Below, in pieces: positions 46,045 to 55,577 of a DNA stretch of 64,000 nucleotides. Under the pieces are notes generated by a model that worked only from the letters and a program-made list of their open reading frames with translations, did not search any database and was not told the DNA's origin. Positions within the stretch are counted from its first letter, which is position 1, and each line of letters opens with the position of its first letter. This DNA comes from Bacteroidales bacterium (GTDB lineage Bacteria > Bacteroidota > Bacteroidia > Bacteroidales > JAFGUD01), in the NCBI GenBank assembly GCA_016938685.1, contig JAFGUD010000160.1:1-64000 (forward strand), written 5' to 3'. The position numbers were made by a program, and so were the translations under genes.

Positions 46045-46353
46045 ATGGCAAAAGAAAAAACAAATTTGAACTCAATGGTCGTAGGTTTGATTCCGGGCTT
46101 AATTGTACCGTTATTAACCTCTTTTTTGTTTTATGCTTCACAAGATATGTATGGTGTTCAGACTTATGGTGGCTTTTTAAGATATGCAATTTCTTATGGC
46201 GTTGTATCTCAGGTTTTAAGTGTTTCTTTGTTAGGCAATTTAGGCGTTTTCTTTTTGTTCATTTGGACAAACCGAAACAAATCTGCCAGAGGAGTAATTC
46301 TTGCCACATTTATCTACGGATTGTTTATTTTGATTTATAAATTCTTTTTGTAA
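46045..46353 (+). CDS. Small three-helix membrane protein, unknown
   Basis: A 102-residue protein with three membrane helices (about 12-30, 45-72 and 83-101) and the motif FIWTNRNKSARGVILA in the loop before the last helix. I associate this form with conserved hypothetical proteins of Bacteroidota from memory only; no function can be inferred. It starts MAKEKTNLNSMVVGLIPG. The downstream spacer to the convergent FecCD gene is made almost entirely of word arrays. Confidence 0.6.
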   Translation: MAKEKTNLNSMVVGLIPGLIVPLLTSFLFYASQDMYGVQTYGGFLRYAISYGVVSQVLSVSLLGNLGVFFLFIWTNRNKSARGVILATFIYGLFILIYKFFL

Positions 46354-46358
46354 AAATT

Positions 46359-46414
46359 TTACAATCTGTCAATCTTTCAATGTGTAAATCTGTCAATCGG
46401 AGAATATCTCAATC
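46359..46414. repeat. Octamer array (TGTCAATC)
   Basis: Seven 8-base words follow the membrane-protein stop by 5 bases. TGTCAATC occurs twice exactly, with variants such as TTTCAATG and TCTCAATC. It is one of two arrays filling the 133-base spacer before the fecD stop. Confidence 0.6.
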
Positions 46415-46451
46415 ATTATTTACTTAACTATTAATCTTTGCTTACTAATAA

Positions 46452-46493
46452 TTAACTATTAATTATTAACCATTAATTATTAGTTATTAGTTG
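46452..46493. repeat. Heptamer array overlapping the FecCD stop
   Basis: Six 7-base words of the type TTAATTA, TTAGTTA. The last word, TTAGTTG, contains the complement of the TAA stop codon of the minus-strand permease gene (46487-46489) and reaches into its last sense codon. The sufE-sufT array behaves the same way. Confidence 0.6.
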
Positions 46494-47488
46494 AATTTTT
46501 TGTTCCTGAAAATCACCCAAATTATTATTGGAATGCCCAAAATAGCTGTAATTGAGTTTATTGGAATTATTTGAGACTCGAAAGAGTGGGAGAGTGCATC
46601 GCTCAAAAGCATTATTATTGCACCTATTAGTGCCGAAAAAATTACTAAATGTAAGTGTTTAGAGGTTTTGAAAATTATTCTTGCCAAATGTGGAATTGCA
46701 ATTCCGATAAATCCAATTGGACCGCAAAAAGCTGTTGCTATTCCTGTCATTAAACCTGTAATTACAAATATCGAAAGTCTAAGAAGTTTTACATTAACGC
46801 CCAAAGTTTGAGCATTTTCATCACCAAGATAAAGAGAGTCGAAAAATTTTGACAAAATAACAGCGACCAAAGAAGGTATTAAAATCATTAAGGCAAAATA
46901 CCAAAGTTGTTCATTCTGAACAGCATCAAGGCTTCCCATTGTCCAAATTACAAATTTTTTGAGCATTGGAGCTGCGCTGAAATATTGCATCAGGTTTACA
47001 AGTGCGCCAATTCCGCTTCCAAGCATAACTCCAATTATCAAAATTGTAAGAGAATCGTTGATTTTGATAGAAATAAGTAGGATAAGTAAAAGAATTAAAC
47101 CGGCTCCCAAAATTCCTGCAATTGCAATAGAAAAACTCCCCGGAAGTGCTGTAAAACCAAGAAAACTAAGTCCTAATAAAAGCACAGCAACACCAAGACT
47201 TGCACCAGAGCTTATCCCAAAGATGTATGGACCAGCTAAAGGGTTTTTGAAAAGAGTTTGTAAAAGTAATCCACTGATTGGTAACGCAATACCAACAAGA
47301 ATTGCTGTAAAAACACGTGGAAGGCGTAATTCGGAAATGATAAAAAAATCATCAGTATTGGAACTTTTGTTAAATAAAACTTCCAACACATGAGAAATTG
47401 AAAAGTTCAGGCTACCGGAACTAAGGTCTAAAATGAAAGCAAATAGCAGAATAATAATTAAAATAAAAATCGCCCAAGTTCGTTTCAC
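46487..47488 (-). CDS. FecCD/BtuC-family ABC transporter permease
   Basis: A 333-residue permease of iron-siderophore, haem or cobalamin importers. About ten helices are predicted. Family signatures: LRLPRVFTAILVGIALPISG, GPYIFGISSGASLG, FVIWTMGSLDAV and the coupling-helix region GPIGFIGIAIPHLARII. The substrate-binding protein and ATPase normally encoded beside it are absent from the window, so it is an orphan permease or works with genes elsewhere. A 52-residue membrane peptide gene precedes it by 6 bases. Confidence 0.9.
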   Translation of the reverse strand: MKRTWAIFILIIILLFAFILDLSSGSLNFSISHVLEVLFNKSSNTDDFFIISELRLPRVFTAILVGIALPISGLLLQTLFKNPLAGPYIFGISSGASLGVAVLLLGLSFLGFTALPGSFSIAIAGILGAGLILLLILLISIKINDSLTILIIGVMLGSGIGALVNLMQYFSAAPMLKKFVIWTMGSLDAVQNEQLWYFALMILIPSLVAVILSKFFDSLYLGDENAQTLGVNVKLLRLSIFVITGLMTGIATAFCGPIGFIGIAIPHLARIIFKTSKHLHLVIFSALIGAIIMLLSDALSHSFESQIIPINSITAILGIPIIIWVIFRNKKFN

Positions 47489-47494
47489 GCCAAA

Positions 47495-47653
47495 TTATTT
47501 AAAAACAACAAATGAAAAAAATGCGTAAACTGCTATAAAAACAATGAATAAAAAAACATACCAGCCGAATTTAGTATTCTTTTTAACTCCTTTTTTTTCT
47601 TTTTGACCTGTTTTTGATTTAAAAACGTGGTCGTATTGATTTGAGTTCTCCAT
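47495..47653 (-). CDS. 52-aa single-helix membrane peptide
   Basis: A short reading frame MENSNQYDHVFKSKTGQKEK with a Lys-rich cytoplasmic half and a single C-terminal membrane helix (about 30-50, GWYVFLFIVFIAVYAFFSFV). The stop lies 6 bases before the permease start, and charge and helix placement suit a real N-in membrane peptide. A competing open frame over the same DNA (47533-47733) lacks a sensible product. Possible roles are a small accessory subunit of the permease or an unrelated peptide; unknown. Confidence 0.6.
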   Translation of the reverse strand: MENSNQYDHVFKSKTGQKEKKGVKKNTKFGWYVFLFIVFIAVYAFFSFVVFK

Positions 47654-47717
47654 AATTCCTTTTTTTGTAAAAATAAGAAATATTTTGTTCTAAAAAAGTT
47701 TATTTGATGAACAAAAG

Positions 47718-47750
47718 TAAAAATTCTCTCCAAAAAGGAGAGAATTTTTA
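47718..47750 (-). terminator. Terminator after alpha-2-macroglobulin gene
   Basis: AAAATTCTCTCC pairs with GGAGAGAATTTT around a 5-base loop. On the minus strand the stem is followed by TTTTTACTTTT. The hairpin is nearly symmetric, so it may also work on the plus strand, but no plus-strand gene ends here. Confidence 0.65.
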
Positions 47751-47881
47751 GGGAAAAATTTAAAATTTAAAAATCTATTTATTTATTTTAATGTTTAATG
47801 TATGTTATTTATTCTTAGTTATTTATGTGGCTGATTTGACTCTGTAAAAAGCTTGAAAATTAATAAATTTGCAATTATTTC

Positions 47882-50800
47882 CTAATCCTCTAAAATCTTA
47901 ATATGAGTACCAGCTTCCCAATCTTTAAACTCGTTTGTGTAGTACAAATAACAGGAACTTGCACGAGAAGTATAATTCCCTGCAATGTCGGCTTTTAGGT
48001 CAAGTTTTAGGTGACGTTGTTCATTTGGTTCCATTCCAACGTAATAAATTACAAGTTTTCCGTCAAAGATTTCGTAGTAATCCCACGAATTTTTCTCCGA
48101 AAGTTCTTTTAATTGCCATGGTTGAAGACTCAAACCTGCCGGAATGCCTATTTCTGCTGTTGTCATTGGGATTCCTTTTGTAGATTTATTTTCAATAATA
48201 ATGTTCATTCTTACATTGTCCCCAACTTTTACAGTTTCGCTTTCAAGATTTGTTATTAAATCTACTTTGCAATTTTCACTTGGTGTAAACTTTAAGCTAT
48301 TCCATTCAAAATCAAATGAGTAAGGAATATCATCATTGGAAACAAAGCTGATTTCAATGTTTTGTTTTCCTTTTCCAGTGATATATTCTTTCATGTCTAT
48401 TGAAAATGAATTTAAGTCTTCGAAAGCTATTTTTTTATCAATTGTTTTGCCATTAATTACTATTCTTAATGTAATATCTTCTTTCGTTTTTTTGTACAGT
48501 TTGCTGTATTCTGTCAAAGCTGAAAGTGCCAAAACAGTGGCTTGAGTGCTACCAAAATTTCCAAATGTTCTGTTTTGTTGAATAAATAGTATTGTTTTTT
48601 GAATTTGTTCACTGTTTTTAATGTCTTGTTTTAAAAGAGCTAATAAGTACAACGAAGCAGTTTCAACTTTTAGGCTGATACCTGTAGAATTAGTAATTGA
48701 CGGTTCAATCGAAATAGAATTGAAATCTTTTTTATCAAGTAATTCGGTAATTTCATCTACAAGTTCGTTTGCAATATTTTGTTTGTTCAGATAAAATGCT
48801 GTATTTGCCATCAATCCAAGTCTGTATGGGTCTTTTGATTTTAAAGCCTCTTCTTTTGCCAACAAAAATTCTTTTTCCATGTCAAACATTCCACATTTTG
48901 ACAAAGCGTACAAAACATAAGCATTTACAACGCTTTGATTTGCAAGCCACGAATGGTAGCTATTTGTAGAAAAAGCAAAATTTCCTTTTCCGTCTTTTCT
49001 GCTCAATAGCCATTCTTTTGTTCTTTTAAGCATATTTCCATCAACTCCCTGATAAACATTTTGCATTTCGGTAAATTCCATAATTCCCATTGCTGTAAGC
49101 CCTTCGTGTGCCGGGGTATGACCAAACCATTCAAATCCATTTTCAGAGGTTTCAAAAGTTATCAGTCTTTTGTATCCTTGATCTATGTAGTCAAGTGCTT
49201 TCTTTTCAATGTCAGGTTTTGATTGTCCGGTTTCTTTCAAAAGACTTAAAGCCAGAATGTTAGGATAAGTGCTCATAGAAGTTTGTTCAAAGCAGCCTCC
49301 CGGTTGTCTGAACATTCCTTCAACTCCGGCGGTTATGTCATCTAAAACATTTGCATAAATATTAAAACTTCCGTCAAAGCTGTTTTCAACGGGCTGATTT
49401 ATATCAAAAGTAAAACTAATTGATTTAGAGGAACTTGAAAATGATTCTTTTACAGGAAATCCTTTGGGATAAATTGTTAAATTGTAGTTGAGTTCTTCTA
49501 CATGATTTTCGCTGACAAAGTGAATTTTTATGTTTTCTTCTCCTGCAACCGGCAATGCTCTGAATGAAAATAATTCTTTTAACGAAGAGTTCGCTTTTAC
49601 TGTCACTTCAATTTCAGTGACAGAAATTGCCATAAGATTTTTAGAATGTTGAATAACTATTTTCCCTGTAATATCAGTTTGTGTTGAATTATTTATCACA
49701 ACCGGAACCGACATTGTGTCGTTGTAACTTAGTTCATAAGGAACTTTGGTTTGAATATTTACGGGTTTAATAATGCTCAAATTTTGTTCTGAACGACCAA
49801 TATCGCCATTTCCTGAAATTCCTTCGGTTATTATTTTGAATGTACTGACTTCATCGGGGCAATAAATAGAAACAATTGCTTTTCCGTTTTCGTCAGTTTG
49901 AACATTAGCATTCCAATAAACAGTTGCGTTTCTGTCGCGTGTTTCGTTTTGTTGTCTCCAATATTCTTTTGTGTTGTAGGTTTCAACCTGATTTGTATTG
50001 TTATTACTAATTGTAAAAAGTGAATTTAGATATAATTTTTGATATCTGTTTTTTTTGTAAATATAAGAATTGCCATAAGTTGAGCTATTGGTATTGATAA
50101 TAATAACACCATTTGCAGCTCTGTTTCCGTAAAATGCAGTAGCTTCTGGTCCTTCTATTATATAAACTGAACTAATATTTGATGGATTTACTCTTTCTAA
50201 AATAGGGTCATTAATGTCTGTAACATAACTAATTGGAACTCCGTCAACTATATAAAGTGGCGAATTTGTATTAAAAGAAGAATATCCTCGCATAACAATA
50301 TTTGTGCTAGAACCAACACTTCCGGAAGCATTGCTAATATTCACTCCTGAAACTTTTCCAGAAAGGGCATTTAACGAAGACAACCGCTCTCCTGAAATAT
50401 CTTGAACAGCATATCCGAGAGACTTTGCATCTTTTTTTATACCAAGTCCAGTAATAACAACTTCTGATATGTTTTCTCCTTGCATTTCGTCATCAAAATT
50501 GTCAATTAAATCAGGATTGTCGTTGCTGATTATTAGTTGTTCAGCAATTTTAGTCTCAGAATTGTTTTTGGCTAAATCTACAACCTCTAGTTTATTTGGG
50601 TCAACTTGCTGATCTAAAGTTTCATTATTAGAATTAGTACTATTTGGTTTTGTGTTTTCGTTGTAATCTCCTTGTATTTTATGAGAAGTAATAATTTGCA
50701 CATTGTCTGCAAAATTTACATTTAAAAGAGCATCGTCAGGCAGTTCATTTGTTGAAATCTCTCTGATATAAAATGATTTTGGAGAAAGTCTGTTCGATTT

Positions 50801-52621
50801 TGCTACTAATTGTATATTTGAAGTAGGATCTACATTTGTAAAAATAAAATATCCGTCATCTGTGGTTGTTAGTTGTGCCGCTCTTTGTTGGTTATTTAAT
50901 TCAAAAAGCCAAACTTCTGCTTTTATTCCTTTTTGATTGGTTTTTAATACTTGTCCGGCTATCGTTCTGTTTGTTTCCGCTTGAAATTTAACTATTGGTT
51001 GTTCGTTCAAAATTTCTTTCCAAGTAAATCGTCTCCAACCGTGTGTCATAAGCACAAAATCAAGGGCTTTTTCTGCTTTTTCTTCTTCTTTATCAAAATA
51101 AAAAGATGGTTCATAAATTTTCCCTTTAACCTCAGAACTCATTAAAAACCAGGATAGTATGTTATCTTGTTTGTCGTCAGCAAAAGTTATGTTTTTATCG
51201 TCAATAATTGCAAGTGACAGGTTTGCACTTACCGGCTTATTGTTTGAAGTGGTAATAATTTCAATATCAGTTAGTTCGTCTTTTGCAAATTTGTCTTTTT
51301 TTAGTTTAATTTCTACATTCATTGGCGAAATTTCACCGTAATATATCAAACGTTCGCATTCGGGAGTTCCTGCTGCATTGAAAAGAGTAATTCGTACTAT
51401 TCCGTCAGAAAAATTGTTGCATGGAATAGAAATTTTATTGTTCCCTGCTTTTAAATCAACTCTTTCAATGTATTTTAATGAGTCCCTGATTGTGGCAACC
51501 AAAAAAGTAATTTCTTTGTTTGTTGAGTAAATATTTAAGTTTACTTTTTTATTTTTTGTATTTAGATATGATAGAACAAAACCCGAATTTAGCGACTTGG
51601 GTAATAAAAAAACAGTGTCTAGTTTGTGCGGTTTTGTAATTTGAGCTTTGTATTGAACATTTTTTTGTGGCGTAAAACTAAAAGCTCCCATTCCTTGATG
51701 AAAACTCTGAAAATCAGCTACAATTTTATTGTTTTCGTCTAATATAACTCCCTCAATATCAGCCGGTAATCCGAATTCATTTAGTGCTTCAAAAGCAATT
51801 TTGTTTTCAGCATTAGCAACAATGTAGCCTCCTTCAGGAAAAAATGCTAAATCAATATTGTTCAGCACAATAGGTATAGAACGGCTTATAGATTCGTTTT
51901 GTTCGTTATATTTAATCTGTATGTTTAATAAACCATCGTTTGTGTTTAGATTTTCTGGCAGTTTAAATTTTACGTCAAGTTTTCCTTCGCTATCTGTTGT
52001 TAGAGTTTGTTCATCAATCAATTTATTGTTAATGAGTATTTTAGCAGTAACCGGATAATCCGAAATAGCTTCATTTTTTAGGTTTTTTATACTTAAATCA
52101 GCCACAACTTTTGAGCCGGGACCATAAGCTTCTTTGTCAAAATCAACTTTTAATAAAACATTTGGCATTACAACTTTTTGAATAATTAGTTCTTTTTCAA
52201 AAAAGTCATCGTTAGCAAAATTTTTCATCCAGTTTGTATAAGCTTTAATTTTATACATTCCGCCTTTAAATGATTGACCAATAGTGAAATATCCATTAGC
52301 AACACCTTTATTTATGCTAAGAGTTTTTTTCTCGATAACACTTCCTTTTGGGTCAATAAGTTCAATATAAACCATGTTGCTAACAGGATTTAATTTATTT
52401 GTAATCCCATTTGCTAAATAAACTTTATAAAATATATTATCATCTTGCTGATAAAGTGTTTTATCAATGTGTAAATAAATTTTTTCGGGTGTTTTAGCTG
52501 TATTATAGACAGTAAGATTGTTAGAAAGTCTTTCGGGAAATGTTTGTGCATTCGCCGAAAATGCAATTAACGATAATATAAAAAATATTATCCCTGTTTT
52601 TAAGGTAGTTTTTCTTTTCAT
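47882..52621 (-). CDS. Alpha-2-macroglobulin with internal SusC-type plug
   Basis: A 1579-residue exported protein (signal peptide ending SANAQ). Order: MG2 domain (about 40-130, KIYLHIDKTLYQQDD), more macroglobulin-like domains to about 560, a carboxypeptidase-regulatory-like domain (about 575-665), then a TonB plug domain (about 715-845) with SEVVITGLGIKKDAKSLGYA, GKVSGVNISNASGSVGSSTN, PLYIVDGVPISYV and YGNRAANGVIIINT. The A2M core then follows (about 870-960) with the thioester domain GCFEQTSMSTYPN near residue 1107. A2Ms trap proteases by a reactive thioester; CxEQ is intact. The plug is the form seen in SusC/RagA. It lies 18 bases downstream of the plugless barrel gene and ends at a terminator. 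Confidence 0.9.
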   Translation of the reverse strand: MKRKTTLKTGIIFFILSLIAFSANAQTFPERLSNNLTVYNTAKTPEKIYLHIDKTLYQQDDNIFYKVYLANGITNKLNPVSNMVYIELIDPKGSVIEKKTLSINKGVANGYFTIGQSFKGGMYKIKAYTNWMKNFANDDFFEKELIIQKVVMPNVLLKVDFDKEAYGPGSKVVADLSIKNLKNEAISDYPVTAKILINNKLIDEQTLTTDSEGKLDVKFKLPENLNTNDGLLNIQIKYNEQNESISRSIPIVLNNIDLAFFPEGGYIVANAENKIAFEALNEFGLPADIEGVILDENNKIVADFQSFHQGMGAFSFTPQKNVQYKAQITKPHKLDTVFLLPKSLNSGFVLSYLNTKNKKVNLNIYSTNKEITFLVATIRDSLKYIERVDLKAGNNKISIPCNNFSDGIVRITLFNAAGTPECERLIYYGEISPMNVEIKLKKDKFAKDELTDIEIITTSNNKPVSANLSLAIIDDKNITFADDKQDNILSWFLMSSEVKGKIYEPSFYFDKEEEKAEKALDFVLMTHGWRRFTWKEILNEQPIVKFQAETNRTIAGQVLKTNQKGIKAEVWLFELNNQQRAAQLTTTDDGYFIFTNVDPTSNIQLVAKSNRLSPKSFYIREISTNELPDDALLNVNFADNVQIITSHKIQGDYNENTKPNSTNSNNETLDQQVDPNKLEVVDLAKNNSETKIAEQLIISNDNPDLIDNFDDEMQGENISEVVITGLGIKKDAKSLGYAVQDISGERLSSLNALSGKVSGVNISNASGSVGSSTNIVMRGYSSFNTNSPLYIVDGVPISYVTDINDPILERVNPSNISSVYIIEGPEATAFYGNRAANGVIIINTNSSTYGNSYIYKKNRYQKLYLNSLFTISNNNTNQVETYNTKEYWRQQNETRDRNATVYWNANVQTDENGKAIVSIYCPDEVSTFKIITEGISGNGDIGRSEQNLSIIKPVNIQTKVPYELSYNDTMSVPVVINNSTQTDITGKIVIQHSKNLMAISVTEIEVTVKANSSLKELFSFRALPVAGEENIKIHFVSENHVEELNYNLTIYPKGFPVKESFSSSSKSISFTFDINQPVENSFDGSFNIYANVLDDITAGVEGMFRQPGGCFEQTSMSTYPNILALSLLKETGQSKPDIEKKALDYIDQGYKRLITFETSENGFEWFGHTPAHEGLTAMGIMEFTEMQNVYQGVDGNMLKRTKEWLLSRKDGKGNFAFSTNSYHSWLANQSVVNAYVLYALSKCGMFDMEKEFLLAKEEALKSKDPYRLGLMANTAFYLNKQNIANELVDEITELLDKKDFNSISIEPSITNSTGISLKVETASLYLLALLKQDIKNSEQIQKTILFIQQNRTFGNFGSTQATVLALSALTEYSKLYKKTKEDITLRIVINGKTIDKKIAFEDLNSFSIDMKEYITGKGKQNIEISFVSNDDIPYSFDFEWNSLKFTPSENCKVDLITNLESETVKVGDNVRMNIIIENKSTKGIPMTTAEIGIPAGLSLQPWQLKELSEKNSWDYYEIFDGKLVIYYVGMEPNEQRHLKLDLKADIAGNYTSRASSCYLYYTNEFKDWEAGTHIKILED

Positions 52622-52639
52622 AATAGAAGGTTTTTTGGG

Positions 52640-55351
52640 TTAAAATCGTATGCTGAGTGAAGTTCCGTATGATTTAAGTGCCGGAATATTAAATAAATCA
52701 ATTGCTTGAGTTGTCTGATAACCAAATAAAGCCGTTTGTGGGTCAACTCCGCTGTAAGGTGTAAATAGCAATAAGTTTTGTGCCCACACAGATAATGAAA
52801 CCTCAAAATTTCTGATTTTAGTTATTTTATATTTTAAAGAAATTTCTTTTAGTCTAAACCATGTTGCATCTTCAATTGCTGCTTCTGCAACGCCGCTATA
52901 TCCGTACATTTGCCAGAAATATTGGTCAACTATAACAGGTTTAGTATTAATTTCGCTGTTTTGTGTAACTCCTTCAAAAACATATTCTGTTTGGTCTCTT
53001 AAATCGGCTGATTCTTGTGATGTTCCGTAATAGTTTTGCACATTTTTGGTTCCGTTCCAAACATCGCCTCCTTTTTTGTATTCTAAGTTCACATTTAAAC
53101 TTAAATTTCTTATAGTAATTCCGGAATTCAGGTTTAATATCCAGTCCGGTGTTGGGTCTCCAATTACAGACATCTGATAATCTACTAATGGAAAGCCATA
53201 AGATGAAATTATTTTATTTCCCTCAGAATCTTTCAGGAAACTTGAGCCAACAATTGCTCCAATTGCTTGTCCTTCAATCAGGTTAAGAGAAATATCTGAA
53301 AATCCGGCGTACGGAATTCTATCAATATTTGAGTATATTTGAGTTACTTCTGTTCTTGGTTTGTTAAAAATTAGGTCTATATAAAATTTGGAACTTTTAA
53401 TAGAAAATTCGTTTGAAACTTTAATTTCAAGATTTTGTTCTGTATAATCTGCAACATTTTTTAATATAAAGTTACTCTCTAGTACCGGAAAAATGGAGTT
53501 TTTGTGTTTGCTTATTTTATAATTAACATTTAGATTTAAATCATATCGATTTCCGTAATAATCTGTTTTAAAACCAAAATCTAGCCTTTTTGCTGTTTCG
53601 GGAAGAATGTTTTCAGAAATAGTTGGGTAATAAATTTCTTTAAATGAATCAAAATTGCTACTGTTATAGAGTAAGGTGTTAAAATACAAATTTTGAATAT
53701 GTATCGGATATTCTGTAACAATTTCTGAATACCTTGTATATAAAGTGAAAATTCTGTAATTTAATCCAATAAGACCAGAAGGTGAAAAATAGATTTTTTG
53801 AGAATTAAGTGTGTTTGAAGAATAAGTAGAAGCGTTGGTTTCAAGCATAAGAAAAGTTTTTTTGAGAAATTCATAATTAAACTCATTATTAAAAATAAGT
53901 TCGTTTGTATTTCTTTTATTTTCGATATTCCAACTATTTATGTAAGAATTCAAATTGTTTTTTGAATCGTTATAATTAAAAACATAAGTTAATTTACTAT
54001 TGAGTTGAGTATCTCTGTACCGACTAGTTCTTTTGCGATAATAGCTACTTGCATGGAAGGATAAACTAGTGTTAAAAAAGAAATGGTTTTGCGATGATTC
54101 TCTTTTTAGGTATTCGTCAATCGGGTAATTGCTATATCCGGAGTTTTTTTCGTCAATTGTTCGGTCAAAAGCAAATAAATTATACATATCTAATCCACTA
54201 TAATCTCGAGTGTAAAATTTTAAACTTCCTCCAAATTGTCTGTACTTGTTGTAATCATAGCTGTCGTTGACTATTTTGTAAGGATTTTTTGCGTCAGGAT
54301 AATATGCCGAATAATTGGTATTATTATTATTAAAATTAACCGGAGTTGTCATTACAGATTGCACCAGCCTTGAATAATTGGCGCCGTTTTCAGGAAAAAT
54401 TATTCTATTATCTGATAAAAAACTAGAAAAATCAATGATTCCAATTCTTACATTGTTATTGTTAATTGCAAAATTATAATTGTTGTTACTTTTGTTTGTA
54501 TTTGGCACAATTCCAAATATATAGTCATTTTTGTAGCTGAAAATAAAATCGCGATTTGCTAATTTTGTAGAAAATCTGAATGAATTCTTTAAACTGTAAC
54601 CTGTGTCAAAAAAATCATAAGGATTGTATATTTCACTTGCCGAAAGTGTATTTACATTACTTCCAAAACTATACTTAGAAGAAATATCGTAAACCGAGTT
54701 AATTCCCTGGCTGTAAGTTTTTTGTAGTACGGGGAGTTTATTTGGTAGATTAACGGCAAAAGAAGAATTATAATCAATAGAGAATTTTTTCAGGTAAAAT
54801 CTGTCTGTCTCTATTAAATATTCTTTTGATTTTTTATCAAAATAAATATTGTTGATATTAGAATTAAAATAGTTGTAATTACTGGAATGTCCATTGTTGT
54901 AGTATTCAACAGCGTCAATTGGTAAACCCCATATACTTATAGTATTATTTATTTTCTGGATCTTTGAGTCATAACCAATATTTGTCATTTCCGCATGTCC
55001 AATGTTTTTTTCGGGAGTTGTTTTTTCTGTGTTTTTATCCAAATACGGAGTAACAGTTACTTTTGTCACAGGAGAATTTATTGTAACAGAATAGCAGATA
55101 CTATTCCAGTAATAATATATTATACTACCTGGTTGTACATTTACTTTGTAGTGACCATTGCTTTTTGTGTTAAATGATTCTTTGTGTTGATTATTATAAT
55201 AAACATAAATCCATACATTTTCAGCTGGATTTCCTCTGTAATCAGTTAGATAGCCTTCTACGGTAATAGTATTCGCTTCTTGATTTTGGGCTGTAACTAT
55301 TTTTGATGTGAATAAAAAAACTAAAAAAATCAATAGTAGAGTTTTCTTCAT
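52640..55351 (-). CDS. SusC-like barrel lacking a plug domain
   Basis: About 903 residues when started at the internal Met (MKKTLLLIFLVFLF...); the longer frame adds 18 residues without signal character. A signal peptide and a carboxypeptidase-regulatory-like domain (about 30-118) are followed by a short poorly conserved stretch (about 120-190) where a SusC protein has its plug of about 120 residues. From about 195 it matches SusC barrels: IDYNSSFAVNLPNKLPVLQK then YSQG, later IGDPTPDWILNLNSGI, YKKGGDVWNGTKNV, WFRLKEISLKYKI and an aromatic C-terminus (GTSLSIRF). No SusD gene is adjacent. Its partner is probably the plug-bearing A2M 18 bases downstream. Confidence 0.85.
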   Translation of the reverse strand: MKKTLLLIFLVFLFTSKIVTAQNQEANTITVEGYLTDYRGNPAENVWIYVYYNNQHKESFNTKSNGHYKVNVQPGSIIYYYWNSICYSVTINSPVTKVTVTPYLDKNTEKTTPEKNIGHAEMTNIGYDSKIQKINNTISIWGLPIDAVEYYNNGHSSNYNYFNSNINNIYFDKKSKEYLIETDRFYLKKFSIDYNSSFAVNLPNKLPVLQKTYSQGINSVYDISSKYSFGSNVNTLSASEIYNPYDFFDTGYSLKNSFRFSTKLANRDFIFSYKNDYIFGIVPNTNKSNNNYNFAINNNNVRIGIIDFSSFLSDNRIIFPENGANYSRLVQSVMTTPVNFNNNNTNYSAYYPDAKNPYKIVNDSYDYNKYRQFGGSLKFYTRDYSGLDMYNLFAFDRTIDEKNSGYSNYPIDEYLKRESSQNHFFFNTSLSFHASSYYRKRTSRYRDTQLNSKLTYVFNYNDSKNNLNSYINSWNIENKRNTNELIFNNEFNYEFLKKTFLMLETNASTYSSNTLNSQKIYFSPSGLIGLNYRIFTLYTRYSEIVTEYPIHIQNLYFNTLLYNSSNFDSFKEIYYPTISENILPETAKRLDFGFKTDYYGNRYDLNLNVNYKISKHKNSIFPVLESNFILKNVADYTEQNLEIKVSNEFSIKSSKFYIDLIFNKPRTEVTQIYSNIDRIPYAGFSDISLNLIEGQAIGAIVGSSFLKDSEGNKIISSYGFPLVDYQMSVIGDPTPDWILNLNSGITIRNLSLNVNLEYKKGGDVWNGTKNVQNYYGTSQESADLRDQTEYVFEGVTQNSEINTKPVIVDQYFWQMYGYSGVAEAAIEDATWFRLKEISLKYKITKIRNFEVSLSVWAQNLLLFTPYSGVDPQTALFGYQTTQAIDLFNIPALKSYGTSLSIRF

Positions 55352-55577
55352 AATTATTGGTTTTGGGGTTCTTAAAAGTTTGTGTGAAAATATAAAAAAA
55401 TGCAATGAAATGCGTAAAAGTTTTCCTTAATATAACTTAATAAAGTCTTAAAAATGGTTAATACGTATAATAAACAATCGGAAAGTTGTTTTGTAAATAA
55501 ATTTGCGTCTAAATATAAAGGACAGGAAACATTCGATTTGCTTTCAAAAGAGAGTGTATGTATTACCCAGATGGCTA

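Noticed and set aside
47533-47733. Minus-strand 66-codon frame upstream of the FecCD gene
   Set aside because: A different frame of the same DNA gives a cleaner membrane peptide (47495-47653) that ends right before the permease start; this frame gives a basic product without features.
52618-52806. Minus-strand 62-codon frame across the barrel-A2M junction
   Set aside because: It overlaps the end of the barrel gene and the start of the A2M gene in another frame, both of which are strongly supported.
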